Source of the DNA: Thermosaccharophagus gerlachensis
Lineage (GTDB): Bacteria; Armatimonadota; Fervidibacteria; Fervidibacterales; Thermosaccharophagaceae
Direction: 5' to 3'
Assembly (NCBI GenBank): GCA_041538025.1
Contig: JBGOEV010000058.1
Coordinates: 1 to 10,709 of the forward strand
DNA length: 10,709 nt
A program made the translations under genes and the position numbers. A model generated the notes under the pieces. It searched no databases, had not been told where the DNA came from, and saw only the letters and a program-made list of their open reading frames with translations. This document shows, piece after piece, positions 1 through 6,708 of this stretch (the stretch's first letter is position 1; each line of letters opens with the position of its first letter).

Positions 1-8
1 CGCTCCAT
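1..8 (-). CDS. Start of an unidentified minus-strand gene, cut by the window edge
   Basis: Only the first two and a half codons are inside the window, so no product can be named. The reason to call it is the ribosome binding site: the minus strand reads GGGAGGTG (18-25), then nine bases, then ATG at 8-6; a GTG in the same frame at 11-9 is six bases away. clpB and htrA use the same GGAGGTG motif with 7-8 base spacing. A near-consensus promoter lies upstream at 136-164 on the same strand. A different frame is also open from ATG 270 or GTG 99 to the edge and is the alternative reading. Confidence 0.4.
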
Positions 9-135
9 CACTTCTTGCACCTCCCTTATAAGAGTGTGTTAGGCTTAAATAGCCTTTGAGACATAACCACCTTCTTGCTTCCCGTAAGTATCTTCTCACC
101 TCCCTTCCTTGAAAGTCAACCGATGTCCATAAATC

Positions 136-164
136 ATTATAGCCTTCATGCAAACCAATTTCAA
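136..164 (-). promoter_or_regulatory. Near-consensus sigma70 promoter reading left
   Basis: On the minus strand TTGAAA (164-159) is followed by exactly 17 bases and then a perfect TATAAT (141-136). This is the best vegetative-type promoter seen in the window. Transcription would start near 129 and give a leader of about 118 bases before the start codon at 8. The leader holds two copies of GGGAGGTG (about 98-105 and 18-25) and a small hairpin (AGGCT at 41-45 with AGCCT at 51-55). The match is seen directly; activity is inferred. Confidence 0.55.
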
Positions 165-403
165 GGGGCTTGCCTTGAGCAGAACATGTGACATGAAAAG
201 ATGTAAAAAGAGTTGAAGGCTCATCAAGAGGCTCACTCCTCAAGCACTGAATAAATTTGGCGTTTCGCATTCTTCAAGTTGGTAACATGAAAAGGTCATG
301 AAAGATTTTAGGTCTCTCTCAGGCGATGCAAAGGAGGGGTGAATGGAAAAGCAGGCGTCGGATGCGGATGTGGCATAGTGATGTGTGAGAGGGTGCTTCA
401 CTC

Positions 404-409
404 AAGGAG
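404..409 (+). promoter_or_regulatory. Ribosome binding site that sets the radical SAM start
   Basis: AAGGAG lies six bases before GTG 416 and nine before a second in-frame GTG at 419. The frame is closed by a TGA at 386-388 and has no other start codon in between, so the gene must begin at one of these two GTG codons. Confidence 0.6.
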
Positions 410-415
410 CCAAAG

Positions 416-1912
416 GTGGTGAAGCAATTTGTGGATGAGCGTTGGCTAATACGCAAACGAAGCAGTGGTAAAGCGAGGGTAGCGCTCGTCTTCCCAAACA
501 GCTATTTCGTTGGGATGTCAAACTTGGGTTTGCATGTTGTGCTACGGCTTTTAAGCGAGGAGTATGCCATAGCTTGTGAGAGAGCCTTCATCAATGGTGA
601 AAGCATGAATAAGCCTGTCCGAACAATTGAAAGCGGGAGCTTGTTGTCATCCTTCAGCGTCATTGCATTCTCGGTCCCGTTTGAGGGCGACTATCCGAAT
701 ATTGTCCGAGCATTATTGGGCAGTGGTATAACGCTGAGAGCAGTTGAGCGAAAGCCACTTGAGCCGATAATCATAGGTGGTGGCACAGCACTCTCAATCA
801 ACCCAGAACCTATAGCTGATATCTTTGATGCCATCGTTATGGGCGAGGCAGAAGCTGTTATGGGAGAGTTGTCAACAGCGGTTGAAGCACTGGCACATGA
901 AAGGGAAAGGGAGAAGATTTGGGAAAGGCTTTCAAGCATTGATGGTGTTTATGTCCCCATGTTGATGGATAGACCTCCAAATGTTGTGCTTGCCGACATG
1001 AAACAAATTGAGCCAGCTCATTCAGTCATCCTTACAAGGGAAACGGAGTTTGCAAACACCTTCCTCATTGAGATAGCTCGTGGGTGCAACTTCAAATGCC
1101 ACTACTGTGCATATGGTAACCTATATTGCCGTGCGAGGTTCTTCACAGCTGACCAAGTCATAAATGTTGTGAGGCGCTACAGGGAGAAGTTTGATTCCGT
1201 TGGGCTTGTTAGCGCTGTTGTTTCTTCGCATCCAGAAGTTGAAAAGATAGCGTGGGCAATAGCAGACGATGGTCTTAGAGTTAGCGTCTCATCTCTTCGT
1301 GCTGATACGCTGACCGAAGGGTTAGTAGCAGCGCTTAGCAAAAGTGGAAGCACAAGCATGACCATTGCCCCAGAGACAGGCACAGAGAGGTTGCGAAGGG
1401 CAATAGGAAAGAGCATCAGCGATGAAGATATAGAAAGAGCGATTAAGCTCGCAGAGAAGCATGGCATGCACTCAATCAAACTTTACTTCATGTTTGGCTT
1501 GCCCTTTGAGACAGATGAAGATGTTACTGCGATTGGTGAACTTGTAAAGGGTTTAGCCGAGAGACAGAAGGGTATGAGCTTCACCGTCAGCGCGTGTGCT
1601 TTCGTCCCCAAAAAAGGAACACCACTTGAGCGCTTCGGTATGGCTCCAGCACAAGTTCTTGAGCGAAGGTCAAAACTGCTCCTCTCCTCTCTGAAAGGGA
1701 TTGAGCGTGTGAGAGTTTCCATTGAGAGCATCCGCATGAGCCAACTGCAAGCCCTCTTCTCACTCGGTGACAGGCGTGTGTTAAGCGTTATTGAAAGAGC
1801 CATTGGCTTAGGTGGCTCATTCTCTGCATGGAAACGCGCAGTTGCTGAGACGCTTTGTTGCACCCTTGAAGATTTCACGCAACACCCTGTAACAACTCAA
1901 GCAACGAATTAA
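416..1912 (+). CDS. B12-binding-like radical SAM protein, function unknown
   Basis: 498 residues from GTG. The radical SAM [4Fe-4S] motif is clear: Cys224, Cys228 and Cys231 in RGCNFKCHYC, so the enzyme should cleave S-adenosylmethionine to a 5'-deoxyadenosyl radical. Residues 20-160 look like the Rossmann-type cobalamin-binding-like domain often fused in front, with NSYFVGMSNLGL near 28-39 and GGGTALSINPEPIAD at 121-135. No DxHxxG cobalamin ligand motif is seen, so B12 binding is doubtful. APETGTERLRR at 318-328 and FMFGLPFETDEDV at 358-370 are typical of the uncharacterised family related to YgiQ/TIGR03960, whose substrate is unknown. Cys394 and Cys481-Cys482 could be further ligands. The protein lacks the long C-terminal extension of some relatives. 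It stands alone on its strand and ends inside the clpB stop codon. Superfamily assignment is firm; function is not. Confidence 0.85.
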   Translation: MVKQFVDERWLIRKRSSGKARVALVFPNSYFVGMSNLGLHVVLRLLSEEYAIACERAFINGESMNKPVRTIESGSLLSSFSVIAFSVPFEGDYPNIVRALLGSGITLRAVERKPLEPIIIGGGTALSINPEPIADIFDAIVMGEAEAVMGELSTAVEALAHEREREKIWERLSSIDGVYVPMLMDRPPNVVLADMKQIEPAHSVILTRETEFANTFLIEIARGCNFKCHYCAYGNLYCRARFFTADQVINVVRRYREKFDSVGLVSAVVSSHPEVEKIAWAIADDGLRVSVSSLRADTLTEGLVAALSKSGSTSMTIAPETGTERLRRAIGKSISDEDIERAIKLAEKHGMHSIKLYFMFGLPFETDEDVTAIGELVKGLAERQKGMSFTVSACAFVPKKGTPLERFGMAPAQVLERRSKLLLSSLKGIERVRVSIESIRMSQLQALFSLGDRRVLSVIERAIGLGGSFSAWKRAVAETLCCTLEDFTQHPVTTQATN

Positions 1913-4518
1913 GCGCCTTTCAAGGCTGGCTCAACAACCGTAAATGTGAATTCACCTATCGCCTCATCGTAGTCAACGAGCACCCTATCCCCTTCCTTCA
2001 CATCGCCAGCTATAATCTTCTTTGCGAGTGGGTTTGCTATTCTTCTCTCAATCGTTCTGCGAAGCGGTCTTGCACCAAATGTTGGATCATAGCCTTCCTC
2101 GGCAAGCCTTGAACGAGCTTTCTCAGTCAGCTCAAGCTTGAGCTTCTTATCAGCGAGACGCTCTTGCAGTTTCTCAATTTGCAAGTCCACAATTCTTTCA
2201 ATCACATCTTTGCTTAACGGCTTGAACACGATTATCTCGTCAATCCTGTTCAAGAACTCGGGGCGCAGATGCATTTGTAGCGCCATCCTTACCTCTCGCT
2301 CAAGAGCCTCAAAATTGAGCGTCCTGTAAATTGTCTCCGTTCCCAAGTTGCTCGTCATTATGATGATCGTGTTTCTGAAGTCTACAGTTCTTCCGTGCCC
2401 ATCTGTGAGCCTTCCGTCGTCAAGAACTTGCAGTAGGACATTGAAAACCTCAGGATGAGCTTTCTCAATCTCGTCAAACAATATGACCGAGTATGGGCGT
2501 CTGCGGACTGCTTCCGTTAGCTGTCCTCCTTCTTCATAGCCAACATAGCCAGGTGGTGCCCCGATCAACCTTGAAACCGAGTGCTTCTCCTGATACTCAC
2601 TCATGTCTATGCGCACCATAGCACGCTCATCATCAAAAAGGAACTCTGCCAAAGCTTTTGCGAGCTCTGTCTTACCAACGCCTGTTGGTCCGATGAAAAT
2701 GAAGGATGCAAGTGGTCTGTTTGGGTCTTGCAGACCAGCTCTTGCTCTTCTGACAGCATTTGCAACTGCTTCAATCGCATGGTCTTGCCCAACAACCCTC
2801 ATCCTCAGCCTTTCTTCCATCTTCAGCAACTTCTGTGTTTCGCCCTCCATCAACTTCGTGACTGGTATGCCAGTCCACTTGCTGACAACCTCAGCAATAT
2901 CTTCCTCATCAACCTCTTCCTTCAGCAACCTGCCATTGTTTTGCAACGCAGTTAGTTCGCTTTCAGCATCTTGGAGTTGGCGCTGCAATTCAACTAAGCG
3001 TCCGTAACGCAGTTCCGCAGCCCTGTTCAAGTCATACTCCCTCTCAGCCTTCTCAATTTCAAAGCGCGTTTGCTCAATGCTTTCCTTTATCTGCCTTATG
3101 CGTCCGATGATCTCTTTCTCACGCATCCACTGTGCCTTCAAGTTGTCAGCTTGCTCACGCAGTTCTGCGATTTGAGCCTCAAGCTTCTTCAACCTTTCCC
3201 TCGCATCTTCATCTGTTTCCTTGAGCAATGCAGCCCTCTCTATTTCAAGCTGTCTTATGCGTCTCTCAACTTCGTCAATCTCTGTCGGCATTGAGTCAAT
3301 CTCCATGCGCAGTTTCGCTGCAGCTTCATCCACAAGGTCAATAGCCTTATCAGGCAAATATCGGTCAGTAATGTAACGGTGTGAAAGGACTGCAGCTGCA
3401 ACGAGTGCCCCATCCTTTATCCGAACACCATGATGAACTTCATAGCGTTCCTTCAAGCCACGAAGTATTGCTATTGTGTCTTCAACCGAAGGCTCGCTAA
3501 CATAGATTGGCTGGAAGCGTCTCTCAAGCGCTGGATCTTTCTCAATATGCTTACGATACTCATCAACAGTAGTTGCACCGATACATCTAAGCTCGCCTCG
3601 TGCCAGAGGTGGCTTTAGCATATCGCCTGCTGCTATAGCACCTTCTGCAGCACCAGCGCCGACGATTGTATGCAACTCATCAATGAAGACGATTATCCGC
3701 CCCTCACTGCTGATTATCTCGTTCAAGACAGCTTTCAAGCGCTCTTCAAACTCTCCACGATATTTCGTTCCCGCAAGCAACCCAGCTATGTCAAGTTGGA
3801 TTATTTCCTTCTCCTTGAGTGTCTCTGGGACATCACCATTCGCGATTCGCTGAGCGAGCCCTTCAACTATTGCTGTCTTACCAACACCAGGCTCACCAAT
3901 CAGAACTGGGTTATTCTTTGTGCGCCTTGATAAGACATGCATCACTCGCCTTATCTCCTCATCGCGCCCTATTACTGGATCTAACTTGCCATCCCTTGCC
4001 AACTGAGTGAGGTTGCGCCCGAAGCGCTCTAACGCTTGATACCTCTCTTCGGCGCTCTGATCAAGAACCCTATGTGGACCCCTTATTGCCTTCACAGCTT
4101 GCACAATAGAAGCATGGTCTGCACCAAACTGCCTTAACAATCTCCCAGCCATACCTGAGTCATTTGAGAGAGCCAAAAGCAAGTGCTCAGTTGATATGTA
4201 ATGGTCTTGCATGTCACGCATCTCTATCTCGGCGTTCCTAAGGACATTAAGCAACCTTTGGCTAATGTAAACTTGCGATGTGGTGCTACTTGCCCTCGGC
4301 AGACGCTGAAGCTCGTTCCTCAGTGCCCCTTCAAGCCTCTCAACTGCAACACCAAGCTTTTGGAGCACCTTCACTGGCGTTGAATCACGCTGTTGCAACA
4401 TAGCCAGAAGGAGATGCTCTGGCTCAATCTCAAGATGACGATAAGACTGCACAAGCTGATGAGCAGCTTGCAACGCCTCTTGAGCTTTTATCGTGAACCT
4501 GTTCATATCAAGCGACAT
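1909..4518 (-). CDS. clpB: ClpB protein disaggregase (Hsp100 AAA+ ATPase)
   Basis: 869 residues, the usual ClpB length. ClpB is a cytoplasmic hexamer that threads aggregated proteins through its pore using ATP and works with DnaK and DnaJ. Domains in order: Clp N-terminal repeat (about 1-150); first AAA+ module with Walker A GEPGVGKT (208-215), Walker B ending FIDELH (278-283) and pore loop KYRGEFEER (252-260); the long coiled-coil middle domain (about 405-530) that marks ClpB rather than ClpA/ClpC; second AAA+ module with Walker A GPTGVGKT (610-617), Walker B FDEIEKAHP (681-689) and pore loop GYVGYEEGG (657-665); sensor-2 GARPLRR (815-821). No ClpP-binding loop was noticed. The start is set by GGAGGTG seven bases upstream. 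It is the last gene of the minus-strand set, but 433 bases with a terminator-like hairpin separate it from hspR, so it may have its own promoter. No HspR operator was found in that gap. Confidence 0.97.
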   Translation of the reverse strand: MSLDMNRFTIKAQEALQAAHQLVQSYRHLEIEPEHLLLAMLQQRDSTPVKVLQKLGVAVERLEGALRNELQRLPRASSTTSQVYISQRLLNVLRNAEIEMRDMQDHYISTEHLLLALSNDSGMAGRLLRQFGADHASIVQAVKAIRGPHRVLDQSAEERYQALERFGRNLTQLARDGKLDPVIGRDEEIRRVMHVLSRRTKNNPVLIGEPGVGKTAIVEGLAQRIANGDVPETLKEKEIIQLDIAGLLAGTKYRGEFEERLKAVLNEIISSEGRIIVFIDELHTIVGAGAAEGAIAAGDMLKPPLARGELRCIGATTVDEYRKHIEKDPALERRFQPIYVSEPSVEDTIAILRGLKERYEVHHGVRIKDGALVAAAVLSHRYITDRYLPDKAIDLVDEAAAKLRMEIDSMPTEIDEVERRIRQLEIERAALLKETDEDARERLKKLEAQIAELREQADNLKAQWMREKEIIGRIRQIKESIEQTRFEIEKAEREYDLNRAAELRYGRLVELQRQLQDAESELTALQNNGRLLKEEVDEEDIAEVVSKWTGIPVTKLMEGETQKLLKMEERLRMRVVGQDHAIEAVANAVRRARAGLQDPNRPLASFIFIGPTGVGKTELAKALAEFLFDDERAMVRIDMSEYQEKHSVSRLIGAPPGYVGYEEGGQLTEAVRRRPYSVILFDEIEKAHPEVFNVLLQVLDDGRLTDGHGRTVDFRNTIIIMTSNLGTETIYRTLNFEALEREVRMALQMHLRPEFLNRIDEIIVFKPLSKDVIERIVDLQIEKLQERLADKKLKLELTEKARSRLAEEGYDPTFGARPLRRTIERRIANPLAKKIIAGDVKEGDRVLVDYDEAIGEFTFTVVEPALKGA

Positions 4519-4659
4519 AGAAGCTCACCTCCGTGAATTTGGTTTCCAACCTCTTTTTAGCTAAGCCATCCAGCGCCTCACTAAGCTTTTGCAGTTCCTC
4601 ACCCCCACCCCCTTACCGGAATGCTCAAAACCCCATAATTGCTTTTTCCAAAAGAACCC

Positions 4660-4681
4660 CCTACGGACTAAGGTCCGTAGG
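4660..4681 (-). terminator. Strong hairpin, possible terminator after hspR
   Basis: CCTACGGAC (4660-4668) and GTCCGTAGG (4673-4681) are perfect 9-base inverted arms around a four-base loop. Read on the minus strand the stem is followed by GGGTTCTTTTGG, a weak T-rich tail; on the plus strand no T run follows. If it works as a terminator it would end most transcripts coming from dnaK-htrA-dnaJ-hspR before clpB. The tail is imperfect, and the hairpin may instead be a dispersed palindromic repeat. Confidence 0.4.
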
Positions 4682-4698
4682 CAATGACGAAACATGAA

Positions 4699-4750
4699 CG
4701 CCTACTTCGGTTGGCGAAAACATAAGAGTGCAACATTCCCCGCCGAACCG
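4699..4750. other. Two mutually exclusive hairpins, one with a UUCG tetraloop
   Basis: In the plus orientation, 4699-4716 folds as CGCC-t-AC-TTCG-GT-t-GGCG, a stem with one T:T mismatch capped by the very stable C(UUCG)G loop. The right half of that stem, CGGTTGGCG (4708-4716), can instead pair with CGCCGAACCG (4741-4750), giving nine pairs and one bulged base. The two folds share bases and cannot coexist, as in attenuators and riboswitches. The pairing is read directly; transcription and function are inferred. The neighbouring genes read on the minus strand, where the loop would be CGAA. Confidence 0.35.
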
Positions 4751-4760
4751 ATTGAACAGA

Positions 4761-4911
4761 ACATAAGACAAGGGACATGGAAAATTTAGTTCATCAAGAA
4801 GGTTTTCACCAGTGCGTCAAGCTAAATCCTTCGGCAAGTCGCGAGATCAGCAAATCGGCAGGTTTGACGCTTAGAAATTCCTCTTCAAATTCCATGTCCC
4901 TTGCCTTATGT
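4761..4911. repeat. About 150-base element bounded by 22-base inverted repeats (MITE-like)
   Basis: The left arm (4761-4782) and right arm (4890-4911) are inverted copies over 22 bases with one mismatch; both contain CAAGGGACATGGAA reading inward. A second inverted pair lies inside: GCGTCAA (4814-4820) and TTGACGC (4864-4870). Just outside the right arm ATGTCCCTTGC is repeated (4894-4904 and 4908-4918, period 14). This looks like a small non-autonomous mobile or palindromic element, or a long RNA hairpin. No transposase and no clear target-site duplication was seen. Confidence 0.45.
4806..4895 (-). CDS. Possible 29-residue small protein inside the inverted-repeat element
   Basis: ATG at 4895-4893 opens 29 codons ending in TGA at 4808-4806. 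The peptide begins MEFEEEFLSVKPADL and ends GFSLTHW; it is acidic at the front with a helix-like centre. The sequence just before the ATG, CAAGGGAC, is only a weak ribosome site. The frame lies wholly within the element at 4761-4911. On the other strand ATG 4777 opens 51 codons to TGA 4932, starting from the matching base sequence of the opposite arm, but that product looks less protein-like. It may be a chance frame. Confidence 0.2.
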   Translation of the reverse strand: MEFEEEFLSVKPADLLISRLAEGFSLTHW

Positions 4912-4951
4912 CCCTTGCTTCCTACTTGCTGAAGCTAACTGCGTGTGTAGT

Positions 4952-5443
4952 TTAAAGCATGCTTTTTCCATGTGAAGAGAAAAGCTCAATCAACTCTGAG
5001 AGGCTCTCCCAATCTTCAGCACGCACAAGTGGGTTCTCCACAAGCAACTTCATTGCCAGACCAAACTTCGCATGCTCTTGGTATCGCATCCAATCAAGGA
5101 GCTGTAAGGCAAGCATTTTGGCGCGCTTCTCAATTTGCTCTTCCATGTTCTGTTTGAGCTTCTCAACCTCGCCTTCAAGCTCCGATATCCGTTCCATCAA
5201 CTTAAGCACAATTTCAACTCCCGCCAAGTTAACGCCCATCTGCTGTGTCAGGTGTTGTATTTTCCTGATGCGTTCTATGTCGTCATCGCTGTATAGGCGT
5301 TTACCGTAGGCATCCCTCTGCGGTTTTATCAGCCCAAGCCTCTCATACAACCTAAGCGTCTGCGGATGCAAGTTCAACATCCTCGCAACAACGCTTATGG
5401 CGTAAAAGCGCTTCCTTGTTTTGTCGTGTGAATTCTTGATCAT
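4952..5443 (-). CDS. hspR: HspR-type heat-shock repressor (MerR family)
   Basis: 163 residues. The MerR winged helix-turn-helix lies at about 13-80, and HPQTLRLYERLGLIKPQR (26-43) is the HspR recognition-helix signature. A coiled-coil dimerisation helix follows (about 80-112). In known systems HspR dimers bind CTTGAGT-N7-ACTCAAG sites at the dnaK promoter, with DnaK acting as co-repressor, so repression lifts when DnaK is busy with unfolded protein. A matching site lies upstream of dnaK here. The C-terminal extension (113-163) makes it longer than the roughly 125-150 residue HspR proteins I know and ends in no motif I recognise. The gene follows dnaJ by 78 bases, as in actinobacterial operons. 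The ribosome site before ATG 5443 is weak (GAGGCGAGGCGAT), so lower translation than its neighbours is plausible. Confidence 0.92.
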   Translation of the reverse strand: MIKNSHDKTRKRFYAISVVARMLNLHPQTLRLYERLGLIKPQRDAYGKRLYSDDDIERIRKIQHLTQQMGVNLAGVEIVLKLMERISELEGEVEKLKQNMEEQIEKRAKMLALQLLDWMRYQEHAKFGLAMKLLVENPLVRAEDWESLSELIELFSSHGKSML

Positions 5444-5521
5444 ATCGCCTCGCCTCGATTGTCATTTAGTTTCCTCGCTCATAAGCACATACAACACCGT
5501 CAAACCTGCTGTTCAAACTGC

Positions 5522-6673
5522 TCATCTCCTATCCCTCAAACTTTTAGGGAGTGAGCTTCTTGGGTTCTCGTCCAATGTCTTTGCGAGCTCTTCAAACAGT
5601 GCTTTTTGCTTTGCTGTCAAATTCTTCGGCGTAACTATCTTCACACGCACATACTGGTCGCCACACCCTCCACCCCTCAAATGAGGCACACCCATCCCTT
5701 TGAGCCTGAACAGTTGCCCACAGCTTGTTCCCTGCGGTATGCGCATTTTCACAGGTCCATCTTTCGTTGGAACTTCAATTTCTGCACCAAGCACAGCTTC
5801 AGTTATCGTTATCGGGACTTCAATGTAAAGGTCGTCTCCCTGCCTCTCAAAAAACGGGTGTGGCTTTATCTTAACGATGAGATAGAGGTCACCGTAGCCA
5901 CCACCAGCAACACCACTACCACCTTGCCCTGCCAACCTAAGCTTACTACCATCCGCAATACCGGGCGGTATCTTGACTTCAACAGTGCGAGTGACCCTTC
6001 TTTTACCAGTGCCATTACAAGCTGAGCATGGTGATGTCACTATACTTCCCTTGCCACGGCAATGCGGGCATGAAGCGCCTATGCTAAACCAACCACGGTT
6101 GTAGTCAGCAACACCACTTCCGTTGCAGTTCGGACAAACGCTTTTAATACCGCCTTCACCGTTACAGGCTGTGCAAATGTCGTCAAAACTAACCGTCACC
6201 GTTTTCGTTGCGCCATAGATAACGTCTTCAAGTGATACCTCAATCTCGTGTTCTATGTCCTTGCCTCTTCTGGGTCTTTCCTGCTCTCTCGCTTTTGTTC
6301 CTGTCCTCCCGAAGAAGAAATCAAACACATCTCCAAAGCTATCAAACAGGTCGCCAAAATCAAAGTGGAAACCTTGAGGCATACCAGTTTGTGCGCCCGT
6401 CCACTGAGCCCCACCCTGCTGTGCAGCATGCACGCTTTGCCAATTGTGCCCATACATGTCGTAAAGCTTTCTTCTTTCAGGGTCGCTTAGCACCCAATAA
6501 GCTTCGTTTATCTCCTTGAACTTCTCTTCGGCTTCCTTATCCCCCGGGTTCAAATCCGGGTGATATTTCCTCGCCAGTCGCCTGTAAGCTTGCTTTATTT
6601 CTTTTTCGGTGGCGTTCCTTGGCACGCCAAGGACCTCGTAATAATCGCGCTTCACCTTCCCAGCATCAGCCAT
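5522..6673 (-). CDS. dnaJ: DnaJ (Hsp40) co-chaperone, class I
   Basis: 383 residues from ATG 6673. DnaJ delivers unfolded proteins to DnaK and stimulates its ATPase. All class I parts are present: J-domain (about 9-72) with the essential HPD at 38-40; a G/F-type linker (about 85-125) rich in Phe and Asp; four zinc-binding CxxCxGxG repeats at 167-174, 180-187, 202-209 and 216-223; then the two beta-barrel substrate-binding domains and a short dimerisation tail. I chose ATG 6673 because GGTGA lies seven bases before it; a GTG two codons upstream (6679) would leave only one base between the site and the start. It begins 35 bases after the htrA stop, so the two are very likely co-transcribed. The G/F region has fewer Gly-Phe repeats than E. 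coli DnaJ and is unusually rich in Asp-Phe. Confidence 0.96.
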   Translation of the reverse strand: MADAGKVKRDYYEVLGVPRNATEKEIKQAYRRLARKYHPDLNPGDKEAEEKFKEINEAYWVLSDPERRKLYDMYGHNWQSVHAAQQGGAQWTGAQTGMPQGFHFDFGDLFDSFGDVFDFFFGRTGTKAREQERPRRGKDIEHEIEVSLEDVIYGATKTVTVSFDDICTACNGEGGIKSVCPNCNGSGVADYNRGWFSIGASCPHCRGKGSIVTSPCSACNGTGKRRVTRTVEVKIPPGIADGSKLRLAGQGGSGVAGGGYGDLYLIVKIKPHPFFERQGDDLYIEVPITITEAVLGAEIEVPTKDGPVKMRIPQGTSCGQLFRLKGMGVPHLRGGGCGDQYVRVKIVTPKNLTAKQKALFEELAKTLDENPRSSLPKSLRDRR

Positions 6674-6708
6674 ATTCACATCACCGGCTGACCCGATGCT
6701 TTAGAACA

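Larger units (their letters stand above)
12..415. other. Divergent intergenic region
   Basis: This stretch separates the leftward gene at the edge from the rightward radical SAM gene. It holds the leftward promoter and its leader. On the plus strand no convincing promoter for the radical SAM gene was found. Two tiny plus-strand ORFs precede that gene. The first, ATG 343-345 to TAG 376-378, has 11 codons and a good ribosome site (AAGGAGGGG, 331-339). The second runs from ATG 381 to TGA 422 and overlaps the radical SAM start. They could couple translation or be chance. The 10-mer ACATGAAAAG occurs twice (191-200, 285-294). Confidence 0.5.
4519..4951. other. Repeat-rich gap between hspR and clpB
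   Basis: This 433-base region carries no recognised gene but unusually many inverted repeats, listed separately: a 9-bp hairpin (4660-4681), two mutually exclusive hairpins (4699-4750) and a TIR-bounded element (4761-4911). AACATAAGA is directly repeated at 4719-4727 and 4760-4768. On the minus strand the clpB leader contains a G-rich tract, GGGGGTGGGGG (4612-4602). A 36-codon frame without ATG or GTG near its beginning runs from after a stop at 4615-4613 to TGA 4510-4508, inside the clpB start. I found no clear sigma70 promoter and no CTTGAGT/ACTCAAG operator for clpB here. Confidence 0.6.

Noticed and set aside
1..270. Minus-strand frame open for 90 codons from ATG 270 to the window edge
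   Set aside because: It has no ribosome site before ATG 270, is rich in Cys and Trp, contains the promoter boxes at 136-164 within it, and conflicts with the well-spaced GGGAGGTG-ATG start at 8. A later start at GTG 99 in this frame remains possible.
400..406. ACTCAAG, half of an HspR operator, just before the radical SAM gene
   Set aside because: The partner half-site at the required seven-base spacing (386-392) reads TGAGAGG and does not match CTTGAGT, so this is taken as chance.
2581..3930. Several long plus-strand open frames inside clpB
   Set aside because: They lie antisense to a fully conserved ClpB sequence with intact motifs and resemble no protein family; they are shadows of the real gene. 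The same holds for frames antisense to dnaK, htrA and dnaJ.
4761..4918. CRISPR-like array suggested by repeated ATGTCCCTTGC
   Set aside because: There are only two direct copies at a 14-base period plus one inverted copy, with no regular repeat-spacer pattern and no cas genes.
5444..5521. TTGAAC/TTGACG boxes as an internal promoter for hspR
   Set aside because: No acceptable -10 box is found at 16-18 bases from either, and the 78-base gap is normal within an operon.
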